Positions 54,785 to 64,000 of a DNA stretch of 64,000 nt are shown in pieces (positions within the stretch are counted from its first letter, which is position 1; each line of letters opens with the position of its first letter). Made by a program: the position numbers and the translations under genes. Source of the DNA: Diphasiastrum complanatum (Eukaryota; Streptophyta; Lycopodiopsida; Lycopodiales; Lycopodiaceae); NCBI GenBank assembly GCA_029204225.1, contig CM055110.1, positions 1,172,675 through 1,236,674 on the forward strand. The letters are read 5' to 3'. Under the pieces are notes generated by a model. It saw only the letters and a program-made list of their open reading frames with translations. It made no database searches and was not told the DNA's origin.

Positions 54785-57473
54785 AAGAAATCAATATGGA
54801 TTGTTTTCCAATTTTAACAATCACGCCACCAATTGCTTCAAGAAGAAGAATCAACTCAAGCAAGCCAACATCACCAATGAGAAGGAAGACACTATTGCAA
54901 GTGATGGAGAGGGATCTCTTATGGTCTCTAGCTTCTCATCCACTCCTTTCAAAAAGGACGGCTTATGGTATATTGATAGTGGAGCCTCTTCACATATGTA
55001 TAGCTCCAAGGAATCTTTCTCTTCTATTGCACCTTATGATGGAGTCAAGAAATCAATATACATTGCAAATGATTTTGAATGTCCTATTGAAGGCATAGGG
55101 AACATTCCTTTAAAGCTTGCATCCTCTAAAGTTCTTTCTCTTTATAAAGTTCTTTATGTGCCTAAGCTTACTAAGAATCTCATTAGTGTTGGCCAATTGC
55201 CTGATAATGGCCTTGACGTAAAAATCAATGTTGATACTTGCACTATCAAGAAGAATGATGAGATACTTGCATTAGGATGTAGATTTGGAGGCATCTATAA
55301 ACTAGATCCAAATGAATATGTGAATGCTTGTAATGTTGCTCTTGTAAACAAGCTCTCTATGGAGGAATTATGGCATAGGAGGTTGGGACATCCCAACTAC
55401 AAATCCATGCTCTCTATGATCAAAGAGGCCAAAGCTATTGGCTTGCCAAAGTCATTCTCCAAGAAGATTAAGCCTTGTGAGGCTTGTGCTATTGCTAAAT
55501 CTCACAAAAAGCCATTTACAAGATCCTCTATCAAAAGCAAGCATCCTTCTTGGAGGAAAGTCACCATATGAAATCTTGTATTTGAAGAAGCCTAAGGTTG
55601 ATCACCTTAGAGTTTTTGGATGCATATGCTTGCCCATATTCTCTTGGAAACAAGGAAGAAGGAAGATCCTAGTGCATGCAAAGGGATCGTGGTTGGATAC
55701 TCATCCACCAAAAAGACCAATAGAGTCTTTGTACTCTCTACTTCTCAGGTTATTGAAAGTAGAGATGTTGTCTTTCATGAAGATCAACATTCATCTTTTG
55801 AAGAGGCCGAGATCAAGAAGTCTATGGATGCATCACCTATTATTGATTTTGAAGACAATTATGATGTGATGGGTTCAAGAATTGAAGAAGACTCTCCTCG
55901 GATTTTCTCACCAAGAAGATCCATGAGAGATAGATCCGAGCCTAAGAGGCTCTCATATGTTGAAAAAGGAAAACAAGTGGATCTTGATTCCACTAATTAT
56001 GTTTTTTATGTCTCTCATGAAGAGCCAAAGAATGTACAAGAGGCACTCAATACCAAGGAGTGGTATGATGCCATGAAGCAAGAGTATGATGCATTGATCA
56101 CCAACAATACTTGGGAGCTTGTGTATCCTCCATCTAACAAGCATGTGATTGGTTGCAAGTGGGTAATTCGGATCAAGTACAATCATGATGGCACCATCAA
56201 CAAGTATAAAGCAAGATTATGTTCCAAAGGATTTGCTCAAATCCATGGCCTTGATTATGAGGAGAGCTTTGCACCCGTTGCAAAGATGGTGACAATAAGA
56301 ATTCTTATTTCTCTTGCTTTTTTCTTTAAGTGGAAGTTGTTCCAATTAGATGTATCCAATGCTTTTCTAAATGGTTATCTTGAGGAGGAGATCTATATGG
56401 AACAACCTCAAGGATTCATCAAGGATGAGTTCAAAGTGTGCTTGCTCTTCAAAAGTCTTTATGGACTCAAGCAAACACCAAGATCATGGTATTCAAGACT
56501 TAATTCTTTCCTTATCTCACTAGGATTTACTCTTAGTGACTATGATCCTTCCATGTATCTAAAGTTTTTTGATAGTAATATTGTCATTCTTCTAATTTAT
56601 GTTGATGACATTATTCTTTGTAGAAGTTGTATCAAGCTAGTTGATGAAACTAAGCTAGCACTTGGATGTGAGTTTAAAATGCAAGATCTAGGAGAAATAC
56701 ATTACATCCTAGGCCTAGAGATTGATTTTTATGAAGATCATGTTTCTATATGCCAATCTAGATATGCTCACTCTATGTTGAAAAAATTTCTTCTTTTTAG
56801 GAGTCTTGTAGGCTCCTTGATTTGGCTTACCATTACTAGGCCTGATTTAAGTTTTTGTGTGCACAAATTGAGTCAATTTATGCAAAATCCTAAGATTCAT
56901 CATTGGAAGATGGCCAAGAAGATTCTAAGATATGTATCTTCATCTTGTGAGTATGGTCTACTCTATAAAAGTGAAGATCTATCCATTGTTGGCTACTCAG
57001 ATTCGGACTTTGCAAGTGACAAGATGGATCGAAAGTCTATTAGTGCATACACTATCTTTCTTGGAGGCAATCTAATATCTTGGCTTTCCAAAAAGCAAGA
57101 TACTATATCTCTCTCTTCATGTGAGGCCGAGTACAAAGCACTCACTACAACTACCAAGGAGGTGCTTTGGATCAAGAGGTTATTAATGGAGCTAAAGTGC
57201 ATAAAGGAGGATGATCTACCAATGAACAAGTGTCATAACATCTCGGCCCAAGCTCTTGCCAATAATCCCATATTTCATGCAAGAAGCAAGCACATAGAAG
57301 TGGCACACCATTTTGTGAGAGAAAAGCTTATTGGAAGAGAAATCTATTTGGAGCATGTCAACTCGTCCTCTTGTATTGCCGATCTACTCACCAAGCCTTT
57401 GATCAAAAGTGCTTTCATCAAGCATAGATCTAATCTTGGAGTTATATCAAGATCAATGCTCAAATCTTCATAG
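54785..57473 (+). pseudogene. Copia element G pol with integrase core deleted
   Basis: Starts inside a broken zinc knuckle (HATNCFKKKNQLKQAN), then protease WYIDSGASSHMYSS, LISVGQLPDNGLDV, LWHRRLGHPNYKSM and CEACAIAKSHKKPF. At about 55548 it jumps from KSKHPS to GGKSPYEILYLKKPKVDHL: roughly 150 residues, holding all DDE residues, are gone. Then comes a 617-codon open frame from about 55620: VESRDV-type linker, SPRRSMRDRSEPKRLSYVEK, RT with FQLDVSNAFLNGYLEEEIYM, LYGLKQTPRSWY and LIYVDDIILCRS, a ~30-residue deletion after MLKKF, then RNase H with GYSDSDFASDK and SSCEAEYKALTTTTKE. The third catalytic residue reads His (KCHNISAQAL; relatives have CDN). The end ADLLTKPL..SAFIKHR is complete. The best-preserved RT frame in the window, yet integrase-dead. 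Confidence 0.93.
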
Positions 57474-57477
57474 ATAA

Positions 57478-57492
57478 TTTTTTTAGGAGGAG
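57478..57492 (+). other. Polypurine tract of element G
   Basis: TTTTTTAGGAGGAG directly before the LTR TGTG. Same form as in element C. Confidence 0.8.
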
Positions 57493-57718
57493 TGTGAAGA
57501 ATTGGAAAAGATAATCCATGTTAGATATAGGGGTCTTATGTTTTTTTTTTATATCAAGCATCTAGGTGTAAGATGTTGATAGGACCAAATTTGGCATAGA
57601 TGGCATATTATCCATTTCCATTTGTAATGCCACTATTTAGCCAAAATAGAGAGGCTAAACTCATGCCAATTAGAGTGTAGACAAGTGTAATACTTTTGTT
57701 TGATGAAATTTAAGAGTT

Positions 57719-57853
57719 CCAATAGGATTTAGAGGTGGAACCTTGAGGGGTCCAATAGAATTTGAGATTTGCTTAAAAATGGCCCAATAGAATTTAGAGG
57801 TGAATGGATCAATGGTCCAATAGGATTAAGAGGTGGCAAAAGTGTGGTCCAAT
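57719..57853 (+). promoter_or_regulatory. Five evenly spaced CCAAT boxes in LTR G (32-33 bp minisatellite)
   Basis: CCAAT starts at 57719, 57752, 57784, 57817 and 57849: steps 33, 32, 33 and 32. Each is followed by an AGGATTTAGAGGTGG-like tail that decays from unit to unit while CCAAT is unchanged. It lies just upstream of the probable TATA box. Confidence 0.8.
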
Positions 57854-58188
57854 CATATTTAAGCATAGTGGTAGCTCGTGGATCTACTAGTATCATTGTA
57901 CTTTTCATTTGAATCTAACTGATTAAGAGATTGAGTGGATTTTGAGTGTAAGTGATTTTCTAGCTTTCTCTCTCTACCCGAGAGCTCATGATGATTTCTC
58001 TCTCTACCTGAGGAGAGCAACTTGTTTTTATTTAGAATAATTTTTTAATACTTCCCACACGTGTGAGTGAGAGTTGGAAGTGATTGAATGCATGTAGTAG
58101 TGTGTTTTTGCCATAGAATCAAAGATAGATCTTGAATCTCAATCTAGTCTTGATCTTGGTGCATCTACACACCTTAGGAGATCACAAG

Positions 58189-58216
58189 TACATGTTGTGG
58201 ACAGTCCACACATGTG
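58189..58216. promoter_or_regulatory. Paired palindromes / hairpin in LTR G
   Basis: Centres of CATGTTG and CACATGTG are 20 bp apart. The interval TGTGGACAGTCCACA is a perfect dyad, so the whole block forms one hairpin. Confidence 0.6.
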
Positions 58217-58349
58217 AATTTACCAAGGGTCACCTTGCACGTGATTGTGTCAAAAACAAAGCTTCAACCTCGGGTATCATATCTCAAAGTAATTAGATGG
58301 ATATTTGATTTTTTAGTTGAATGCTTTATGGACTTAATGACTTAATTTA

Positions 58350-59225
58350 TTCAGGGTAAAATTGGAGATCGTGTTGTTAATGTACTTTTTGACATGGGAT
58401 TCACTCATAATTTTATAAATGCAAATTTGGTGCAGATGTTGAACCTTCCCATCAAAGAAAGTGAGAAGAAGTATTGTGTGACAATGACATATGGATGTAA
58501 TTTCGAACCCATGGATTATCTGGTTCCTAATGTACCGTTGCACATACAGGATTATGCTGAAGAACTAGGATTCCATGCTGTTAATTTGACAAATGTGGAT
58601 GTTGTTCTTGGGCAACGATGGCATTATGATAAGAATAAATCTTTGAAAATTGATTTTGTTGAAAAATCTATAGCTTTTATACATGATTGTTCTTTAATAT
58701 ATATTAGTGCTTGTCTAAGTGTTGATGCTACTGGTATTAAACCTTAATCTAAGCATGAACTTAATTCTTTCATAAAGAACACAAAGTATAAAGTTATTTA
58801 TGTTTTCACAAAAACCTAATTTGTTGCAATGATGAGGTTCTTAAACTTAATGCCATGAACATATACCTAGTAAGAACACTCCAGAATTTGAAGTTTATAG
58901 TGAACTTAGGCAAGAATTCAATGATGTTTTTCTAGAACTTCATGTAGGTTTACCACATGAAAGGTTTGTAGATCACAAGATTGACCTTATACCTGGTTCA
59001 TTTCCTATTGCACAACACCCTTATAGGATGAGTGCATCGGAAGAGGCTGACATACAAAGGCAATTAAGTGAGTATTTAGAGAGAGAGAGTGAGTTAAACC
59101 TAGTAATCTCCTTGGGCATCACCAGCGGTTCTAGTCACCAAGAAGAATGAGACTATGAGGTTCTGTGTGGACTATAAAAAATTGAACAAACTTACAATTA
59201 AGAATAGGTATCCACTACCATGAAT
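58350..59225 (+). pseudogene. Ty3/gypsy protease and RT start, broken
   Basis: Plus strand: KIGDRVVNVLFDMGFTHNFI (gypsy protease, normally DTGSTHNFI), NLTNVDVVLGQRWHYDKN, then after a stop at 58745 ELRQEFNDVFLELHVGLPHE, DHKIDLIPGSFPIAQHPYRM and SASEEADIQRQL, leading into RT fingers ([20 protein letters not shown]-like across frameshifts). It stops at about 59225. A different gypsy lineage from the 26-30 kb element (DTGSTHNFI type). Confidence 0.85.
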
Positions 59226-60772
59226 TGTAAGGGTTAGTTTTGGGTGATTTTCATGATTTTGAGTGGAATTCTTGATTGTAATCACTTGTGATTGATGAGA
59301 AAGGAAGGATATACAATACATTATTGTTAAGATCCATTTGACTTTTAAGAAATCAGAGAAACATAAAAAAATCACTCATTTTTTGCAATTTGGAGAAAAG
59401 AGGGCAATATCATCATCAGACTTTGATAACTCTTTGTTTTCTTGCAACCAAGTTTCACTGACTTGTAGCTAGGACCGCCCTAATACGCTGAAGCCACATA
59501 TTGAAAAACGAAGGTTATGTCCCAATCATTTTTCAAAAACTTGAGACGAAAAACCAAAAACAATAAAAATAAAAAATAAAAAAAAACCAATCCTCACCTG
59601 GTCTAATGTAGTTGCACCTGATACAGATTTACTCACAGACAAGTCGAGGAAGGTGAAGACCAAAAATAGAAAGCAAAGTGAAGGTTTTTTAGTTTTTGAT
59701 AAGCTTTTGAAAGAAATTTTTAAATGTTGTTACAGAAATAGGAGTTCTTTCTAAGAACCTTCACGAATTTCACTAAATATTCTTCATACTATATCTGAAA
59801 ATCAGTGATTCAAGCAAGGGTTACTTCCTTTAAAAAGACATGAAGTGAAGGTTTTTTGAGCTTGTGATCAGTTTTTTAAGGAAAGCCACAATTTTTTTTA
59901 CAAAAATATCAATATGTCTCTTTCAACCTTTGCCCAACCTTGGGTTGTTTTTCTGAAGCTTTGAATATAGAAATATATCATCAAAAAGTCAGGCAAAGGT
60001 TAATTCCATCAAATTTGTTCAAGTGAAGGTTGTTTCTCGAAAAATATCATTTAGAACCCTTGCCTTAAGAACCTTCACTAAGCCTACAACACATTTCCTA
60101 TAGTAGGATTTACTTCCAGTCAAGTGAACAAAGATTAGTTCTTTCAAATTGGTCTGAAATAGCAATTTCGGTCAAAGGTTAGTATTTTCAAATTTTTTTG
60201 AGATAGCTAGTTTTATGATTTTTCTATTTCAAAAATTCAAAAATAACCATCGCCAAGCCAACCCTCACATAGGTAACATTTTCCAATGCCATTAATGAGC
60301 TCAAATCGTCCTAATTTAGCTATTGTCAATTTTGTAAAAGTTCCCGAGTTGTAAAGATACTAATATTTATATTTTTGCCGATAATAGAGTGACAATCACT
60401 GGATTGTTTGATCATGAAAGTTGTTTTAGACCATATCAAGATTTTATACTTCTTAAAAAACTAGATCCAATTATGTTGAACAACCATAAACAAGTCTATC
60501 TTTTTTCTTATTTGAAAAGTTTAAAGAAAAAGATAGATGAAAATGTCAATTATGATGTGCGACAACCATATCCTATCATTGAACGTATACATGAACTAGA
60601 GACGCCAAAAATGGCCTCTCAAATCTAGTCAGATTTCTTAAATTTTTAATAAAATCTTGTGAGGTCTATAAAGAAGTCAATTGAACAAATTATACATTAG
60701 CAATACTCTCAAAGATTGGCGTAGCCACGGACAAAGAAAGATCGTATCTTAGAGACAGTGCACGGGGAATTT
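59226..60772. other. No confident gene; degenerate ~175-180 bp repeat
   Basis: AAGTGAAGGTT recurs near 59670, 59848 and 60023, each preceded by a variant of CAAAGGTTA..CC.TCAAA, so a loose ~178-bp tandem repeat is likely. The open frame 60389-60628 (ITGLFDHESCFRPYQDFILL) has no recognised family and may be retroelement debris. Confidence 0.45.
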
Positions 60773-61565
60773 TGATAAAATTCAGCAAGCTCGCACGTGT
60801 GGGGAATGATCCTCAAGTGTGAATGATCTTGCTAAGCTTTGTGTTTTGCACATAAATTGATTCTAGATTGAATGCCAAGATCTAGTACAAGATTTTATGG
60901 CTAAATCACAATATCATGCTAAGAATCAAAGAATGATTGCTTTGATTAACAAAAGAGAAGAAGTACAAGAATTTAATGCATTAGCATAAGCCTCTACTCG
61001 AGTTAGAGAGAGAAAGAGAGAGCAAAATTCAAGCAATCAATGGTGTAGATCCAAAATGACATGAAATAGCTTCCAAGCTTGGTTCTTCATCAAATATTAT
61101 GAGAGATTCTGCACATATTTATGGAGTTTGGAGTAGCTCGAGGTAGAAACATCTCCATCCAACTTTCATCCACATCTAAAAGTGAAAACTAGAAAATTAG
61201 TGACATTTGTCACTATACATGCATGCATTTCTACCTACTTTTACCAAGTGTCAAATTTTCAACTAGAATTGTACAAATCATCATGCATGTGTCCAATGCA
61301 CTTTGTGCATCCTTTGCATGTCACTATGGAACACTTAAAACCATTGCATGTGATGTGCCACAAGTTTCTACAAGCCTATTATTGACATTTCTATGTCTAC
61401 ATTCTATATGCAAGTTGTATATTACCAACTAGATTTGAAGAACCCATGTAGCTCGAGTTTCTTATAGGCCAAATTTGGCATTTACAATATGAAACAACAT
61501 ATACACATAGTAAAAATTTTGTAAAAGACCTAAAGTCAAGATAGATGAATTTTCATTTTTCAACA
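60773..61565 (-). mobile_element. Copia element H, 3' LTR (793 bp)
   Basis: Minus strand from TGTTGAAAAATG at 61565 to TTTTATCA at 60773. Closely matches LTR C over its full length. The five bases flanking the end (60768-60772) are AATTT, a possible target-site copy with no partner. Confidence 0.9.
60792..60821. promoter_or_regulatory. Paired palindromes near the end of LTR H
   Basis: CGCACGTGTG at 60792 and CTCAAGTGTG at 60812, centres 20 bp apart, 20 bp inside the LTR end, as in C and D. Confidence 0.5.
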
Positions 61566-63146
61566 CTCCTAGACTTGAACATGGATCTTGGAATTATTCC
61601 AAGATTGGCTCTATGCTTGATGAAGGAATTTTTGCTCAAAGGTTTGGTGAGCAAAAATTCCTTCAAGTAGATTTCCCCTCCAATGAGCTTCTCTCTCACG
61701 AAGTGATGTGCAACTTCGATGTGTTTGCTCCTTGCATAAAATATTGGATTGTTGGCAAGGGCTTGTGCGGAAATATTGTCACACATGATCAAAGGTAGAT
61801 CATCTTCCTTGACTATCTTTAGCTCCACAAGCAACCTCTTGATCCAAAGCACTTCTTTTGTTGTAGTAGTAAGTGCCTTATATTCAGCTTCACAAGATGA
61901 GAGTGATATGGTATCTTGCTTTTTGGAAAGCAAAGATATTAAATTTCCTCCAAGATATATGACATATGCACTTGTAGATTTCCAATCTACTTTATCACTA
62001 GCAAAATCCGAGTCAAAAATAGCCAACAATAGAAAGATCTTCACTTTTGTATAACAAACCATAATCATAGGTTGAAGATATGTATCTAGGTACTCTTTTG
62101 GCCATTTTCCAATGATGAATAGTAGGATTTTTCATAGCTTGGCTCAACTTATGAACACTAAAACTTACATCAAGCCTACTTATGGTGAGCCAAATTAAGG
62201 AGCCTATAAGGCTCCTAAAAAGAGTGATGTCCATGAAAGATCTTTCATTACCTTTGTGTGGGTCTTTACAATTTGCTCCATAGGAGTATCAATACTCTTA
62301 CAGCATATTGAACTTTTTTAATATTGAAAGAGCATACTTGGATTGACAAACAAAAGCTTTCTCATTATGGAAGTCAATTTCTAATCCTAAGATGTAATGA
62401 ATTTTTCCAAGATCTTGCATCTTGAATTCTTTTCCATGTGGAATTTTGGTTTCTTCAACTAAATTGATACAACTTCCTGTTAGGATAATATCATCAACAT
62501 AAATGAGAAGAATGACAATATCATTATCATAAAACTTGACATACAAGGAAGGATCATAGTTACTAAGATTGAATCCTAGTGAGATAAGGAAAGTATTAAG
62601 ATGATCATATAAATTTCTTCTTCTAGATATCCATTTAAAAATGCATTTAAGACATCTAGTTGAAAAACTTGCATTTGAAAAAACAAGCAATAGAAATGAT
62701 GATTCTAATTGATACCATCTTTGCAACTGGACCAAAAGTCTCCTCATCATCAAGTCCATAAACTTGAGCAAAACCCTTTGCACAAAGTCTAGCCTTGTAC
62801 TTGTTGATTGTGCCATCTTGATTATATTTGACTCGAAAAGCCATTTGCAACCAATAGTGTGCTTGTTGGATGGAAGATCCACAAGCTCCCATGTCTTGTT
62901 GGCAATCAATGCATCATATTCCTCCATGGCTCGAACTATTCTTTTGAGTTGGGTGCATCATGTACATCCTTTGGCTCTTCATGTGAAACAAATATGCATA
63001 ATTAATGGAGTTGAGTTCCACTTGCTTGCCTTTATCTCCATATGTAAGCCTCTTAGGCTCGGATCTTTCTCTTTGTGATCTCCTTGGTGAAAAGATTTGA
63101 GGTGACTCCCTTTCCATTCTCGGCCCCATCTCTCCATGATAATCTA
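61566..63146 (-). pseudogene. Copia element H pol (linker, RT, RNase H), broken
   Basis: Minus strand from 63146: [92 protein letters not shown], a deletion after the LEEEIY region to NTFLISLGFNLSNYDPSLY, then LLIYVDDIILTGSC (intact YVDD), FKMQDLGKIHYILGLEIDF, FRSLIGSLIWLTISRLDVSF, FDSDFASDK, SSCEAEYKALTTTTKE and MCDNISAQALANNP (RNase H residues kept). Frameshifts near 62890, 62640, 62250 and 62040; the C-terminal tail is damaged and the PPT shortened to CTAGGAG. Everything upstream of the linker is replaced by the LTR of F. Confidence 0.92.
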
Positions 63147-63793
63147 TGAAAGATTCAACTAGTTTCATCACATTTTGCAATATCTTCATATTTGGCATAT
63201 TGAGGCCAAAACTTGTTTTAGACATAGAGGTTGACTTTTCAAATTTCATTAGTCTAAATTTCATTTGAATAAACACTTTATGAAAGTGTGGGAAAGTTAG
63301 AATGTGAGTTTGAATAGATTCAATTTCAATAGTTGAGTACATTGAATCTAGACCCAAAATTAGTAGGGTTAGCATTTTGGTGGGAAAGCCAAGTGGCCAA
63401 ATAGAGTTTAGACCTGCTATAAAAGGATGTAACTCATGGAGAGAGCAATCTTCTATCTTCTCTATCTCATTTCATGCTTATACATGTTTCTCTTGGGTTC
63501 GACTATCCATTGGTGCACTATCTTGGTGATTGCTTGCAATTCTATGTGTAGAATGATCTATATTTGTTATTTTTGGATCCACACGTGTGAAATATAGTAG
63601 CGTGCTGGTTTTGTACGAACAAAAACAATACATAATCATTTCATTCAAGTTTGATCAAGTTCTATTGGTGTTTGCATCTCAATTTGTGTGTAGATGCTGA
63701 TTTTTCTACATTGGTGAGATTGGTAGTGTATTTTTCTTTCTAACCAAAGATCATTCAAGTAGATTGGATCTTAAGGATATGAAATCTTTCACA
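63147..63793 (+). mobile_element. Element F, 5' LTR
   Basis: Right end firm: TTTCACA followed by an exact PBS. The left end is placed at TGAAAGATTC where element H pol stops; it may be truncated. Contains TATAAAAGG (63418-63426) followed about 30-50 bp on by a CT-rich leader, and one CACACGTGTG at about 63581. It differs in sequence from LTRs C/D/H. Confidence 0.75.
63418..63426 (+). promoter_or_regulatory. TATA box of LTR F
   Basis: TATAAAAGG, a canonical plant TATA box, with GGCCAAATAG about 25 bp upstream. Confidence 0.6.
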
Positions 63794-63805
63794 TGGTATC
63801 AGAGC
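63794..63805 (+). other. Primer binding site of element F
   Basis: Exact TGGTATCAGAGC immediately after the LTR CA end (initiator tRNA-Met type). The leader runs to the end of the window; gag should start beyond it. Confidence 0.9.
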
Positions 63806-64000
63806 TTGTGTTTCAGGTTATGAAGGAGAAAATCAGATCTATCGATGATTTGGTGAAGATATCAAGTCTAGAGCATGCTAGAGAGGATTCTACACCAAAT
63901 TGGATTTTTTGCTTTTGTAGATTGGATCTTTTGCTTTAGTAGATTGGATCTTTTGTAGATCAAAACACTAAATAGGCCAATATACTTGTTCAATTTTGAT

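Larger units (their letters stand above)
57493..58270 (+). mobile_element. Copia element G, 3' LTR
   Basis: Starts TGTGAAGAATTGG after the PPT. The right end is uncertain: a degenerate GGTATCATATC near 58275 may be a PBS remnant. Despite G's pol being close to C, D and H, this LTR differs from theirs and matches the scrap at 1298-1381. It carries five CCAAT boxes and a CATATTTAAG TATA-like site near 57854. Confidence 0.75.

Noticed and set aside
54027-63805. tRNA-Met-like words (54027, 63794, 48332, 12605, 16317, 8979)
   Set aside because: Only the 12-13 nt primer site is present, with no cloverleaf, so no tRNA gene.

Overview
This is a nuclear window from a land plant with a large, transposon-swollen genome. 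Plant-type Ty1/copia and Ty3/gypsy retroelements, initiator-tRNA-Met primer sites and one intron-rich plant carboxypeptidase gene support this. Very long (CT)n tracts and a Penelope-like (PLE) reverse transcriptase relic would fit a fern or a conifer, but nothing seen fixes the species. No bacterial, plasmid or CRISPR content was seen.

Layout. 0-5.5 kb: broken copia pol, a gag-like coiled-coil reading frame, an LTR-like repeat, then CA/CG and giant CT tracts with an exactly duplicated 159-bp spacer. 5.5-19 kb: mostly anonymous DNA holding a 0.93-kb inverted repeat pair (7.56-8.48 and 17.86-18.79 kb), a ladder of short hairpin motifs (9.9-10.4 kb), a PLE relic (10.8-12.0 kb) and copia pieces in opposed orientation (12.8-16.0 kb). 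19-31.2 kb: a possible gypsy gag relic, a copia element bounded by LTR fragments (20.3-22.6 kb), short tandem arrays, and a long broken gypsy element (26.2-30.3 kb).

31.9-38.3 kb, minus strand: the one host gene that looks intact. It is a serine carboxypeptidase-like (SCPL) gene whose ten exons join in phase to 465 codons, with the Ser-Asp-His triad and a signal peptide. Its introns carry CT, TG/AG and other simple repeats. 38.3-47 kb: mostly anonymous, with GC-rich palindromic repeats, a gypsy integrase scrap and a 183-bp duplication.

47-64 kb: nested and mutually truncated copia elements. Element E (+) is fused to D (-), whose 5' LTR is fused to G (+). Then come a gypsy scrap, element H (-) and the 5' LTR of element F (+). 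LTR ends, PBS and PPT sites can be read directly for several of them. All pol reading frames carry stops, frameshifts or deletions, so none looks autonomous.

The most interesting patterns are regulatory-looking. Paired CACRYGTG palindromes recur with centres about 20 bp apart in LTRs of different copia families. Five CCAAT boxes sit at a 32-33 bp pitch in the LTR of G. A motif of the form TCCATCGCTGGA recurs about every 60-70 bp near 10 kb. The D and E gag genes both carry a stop at the same codon.
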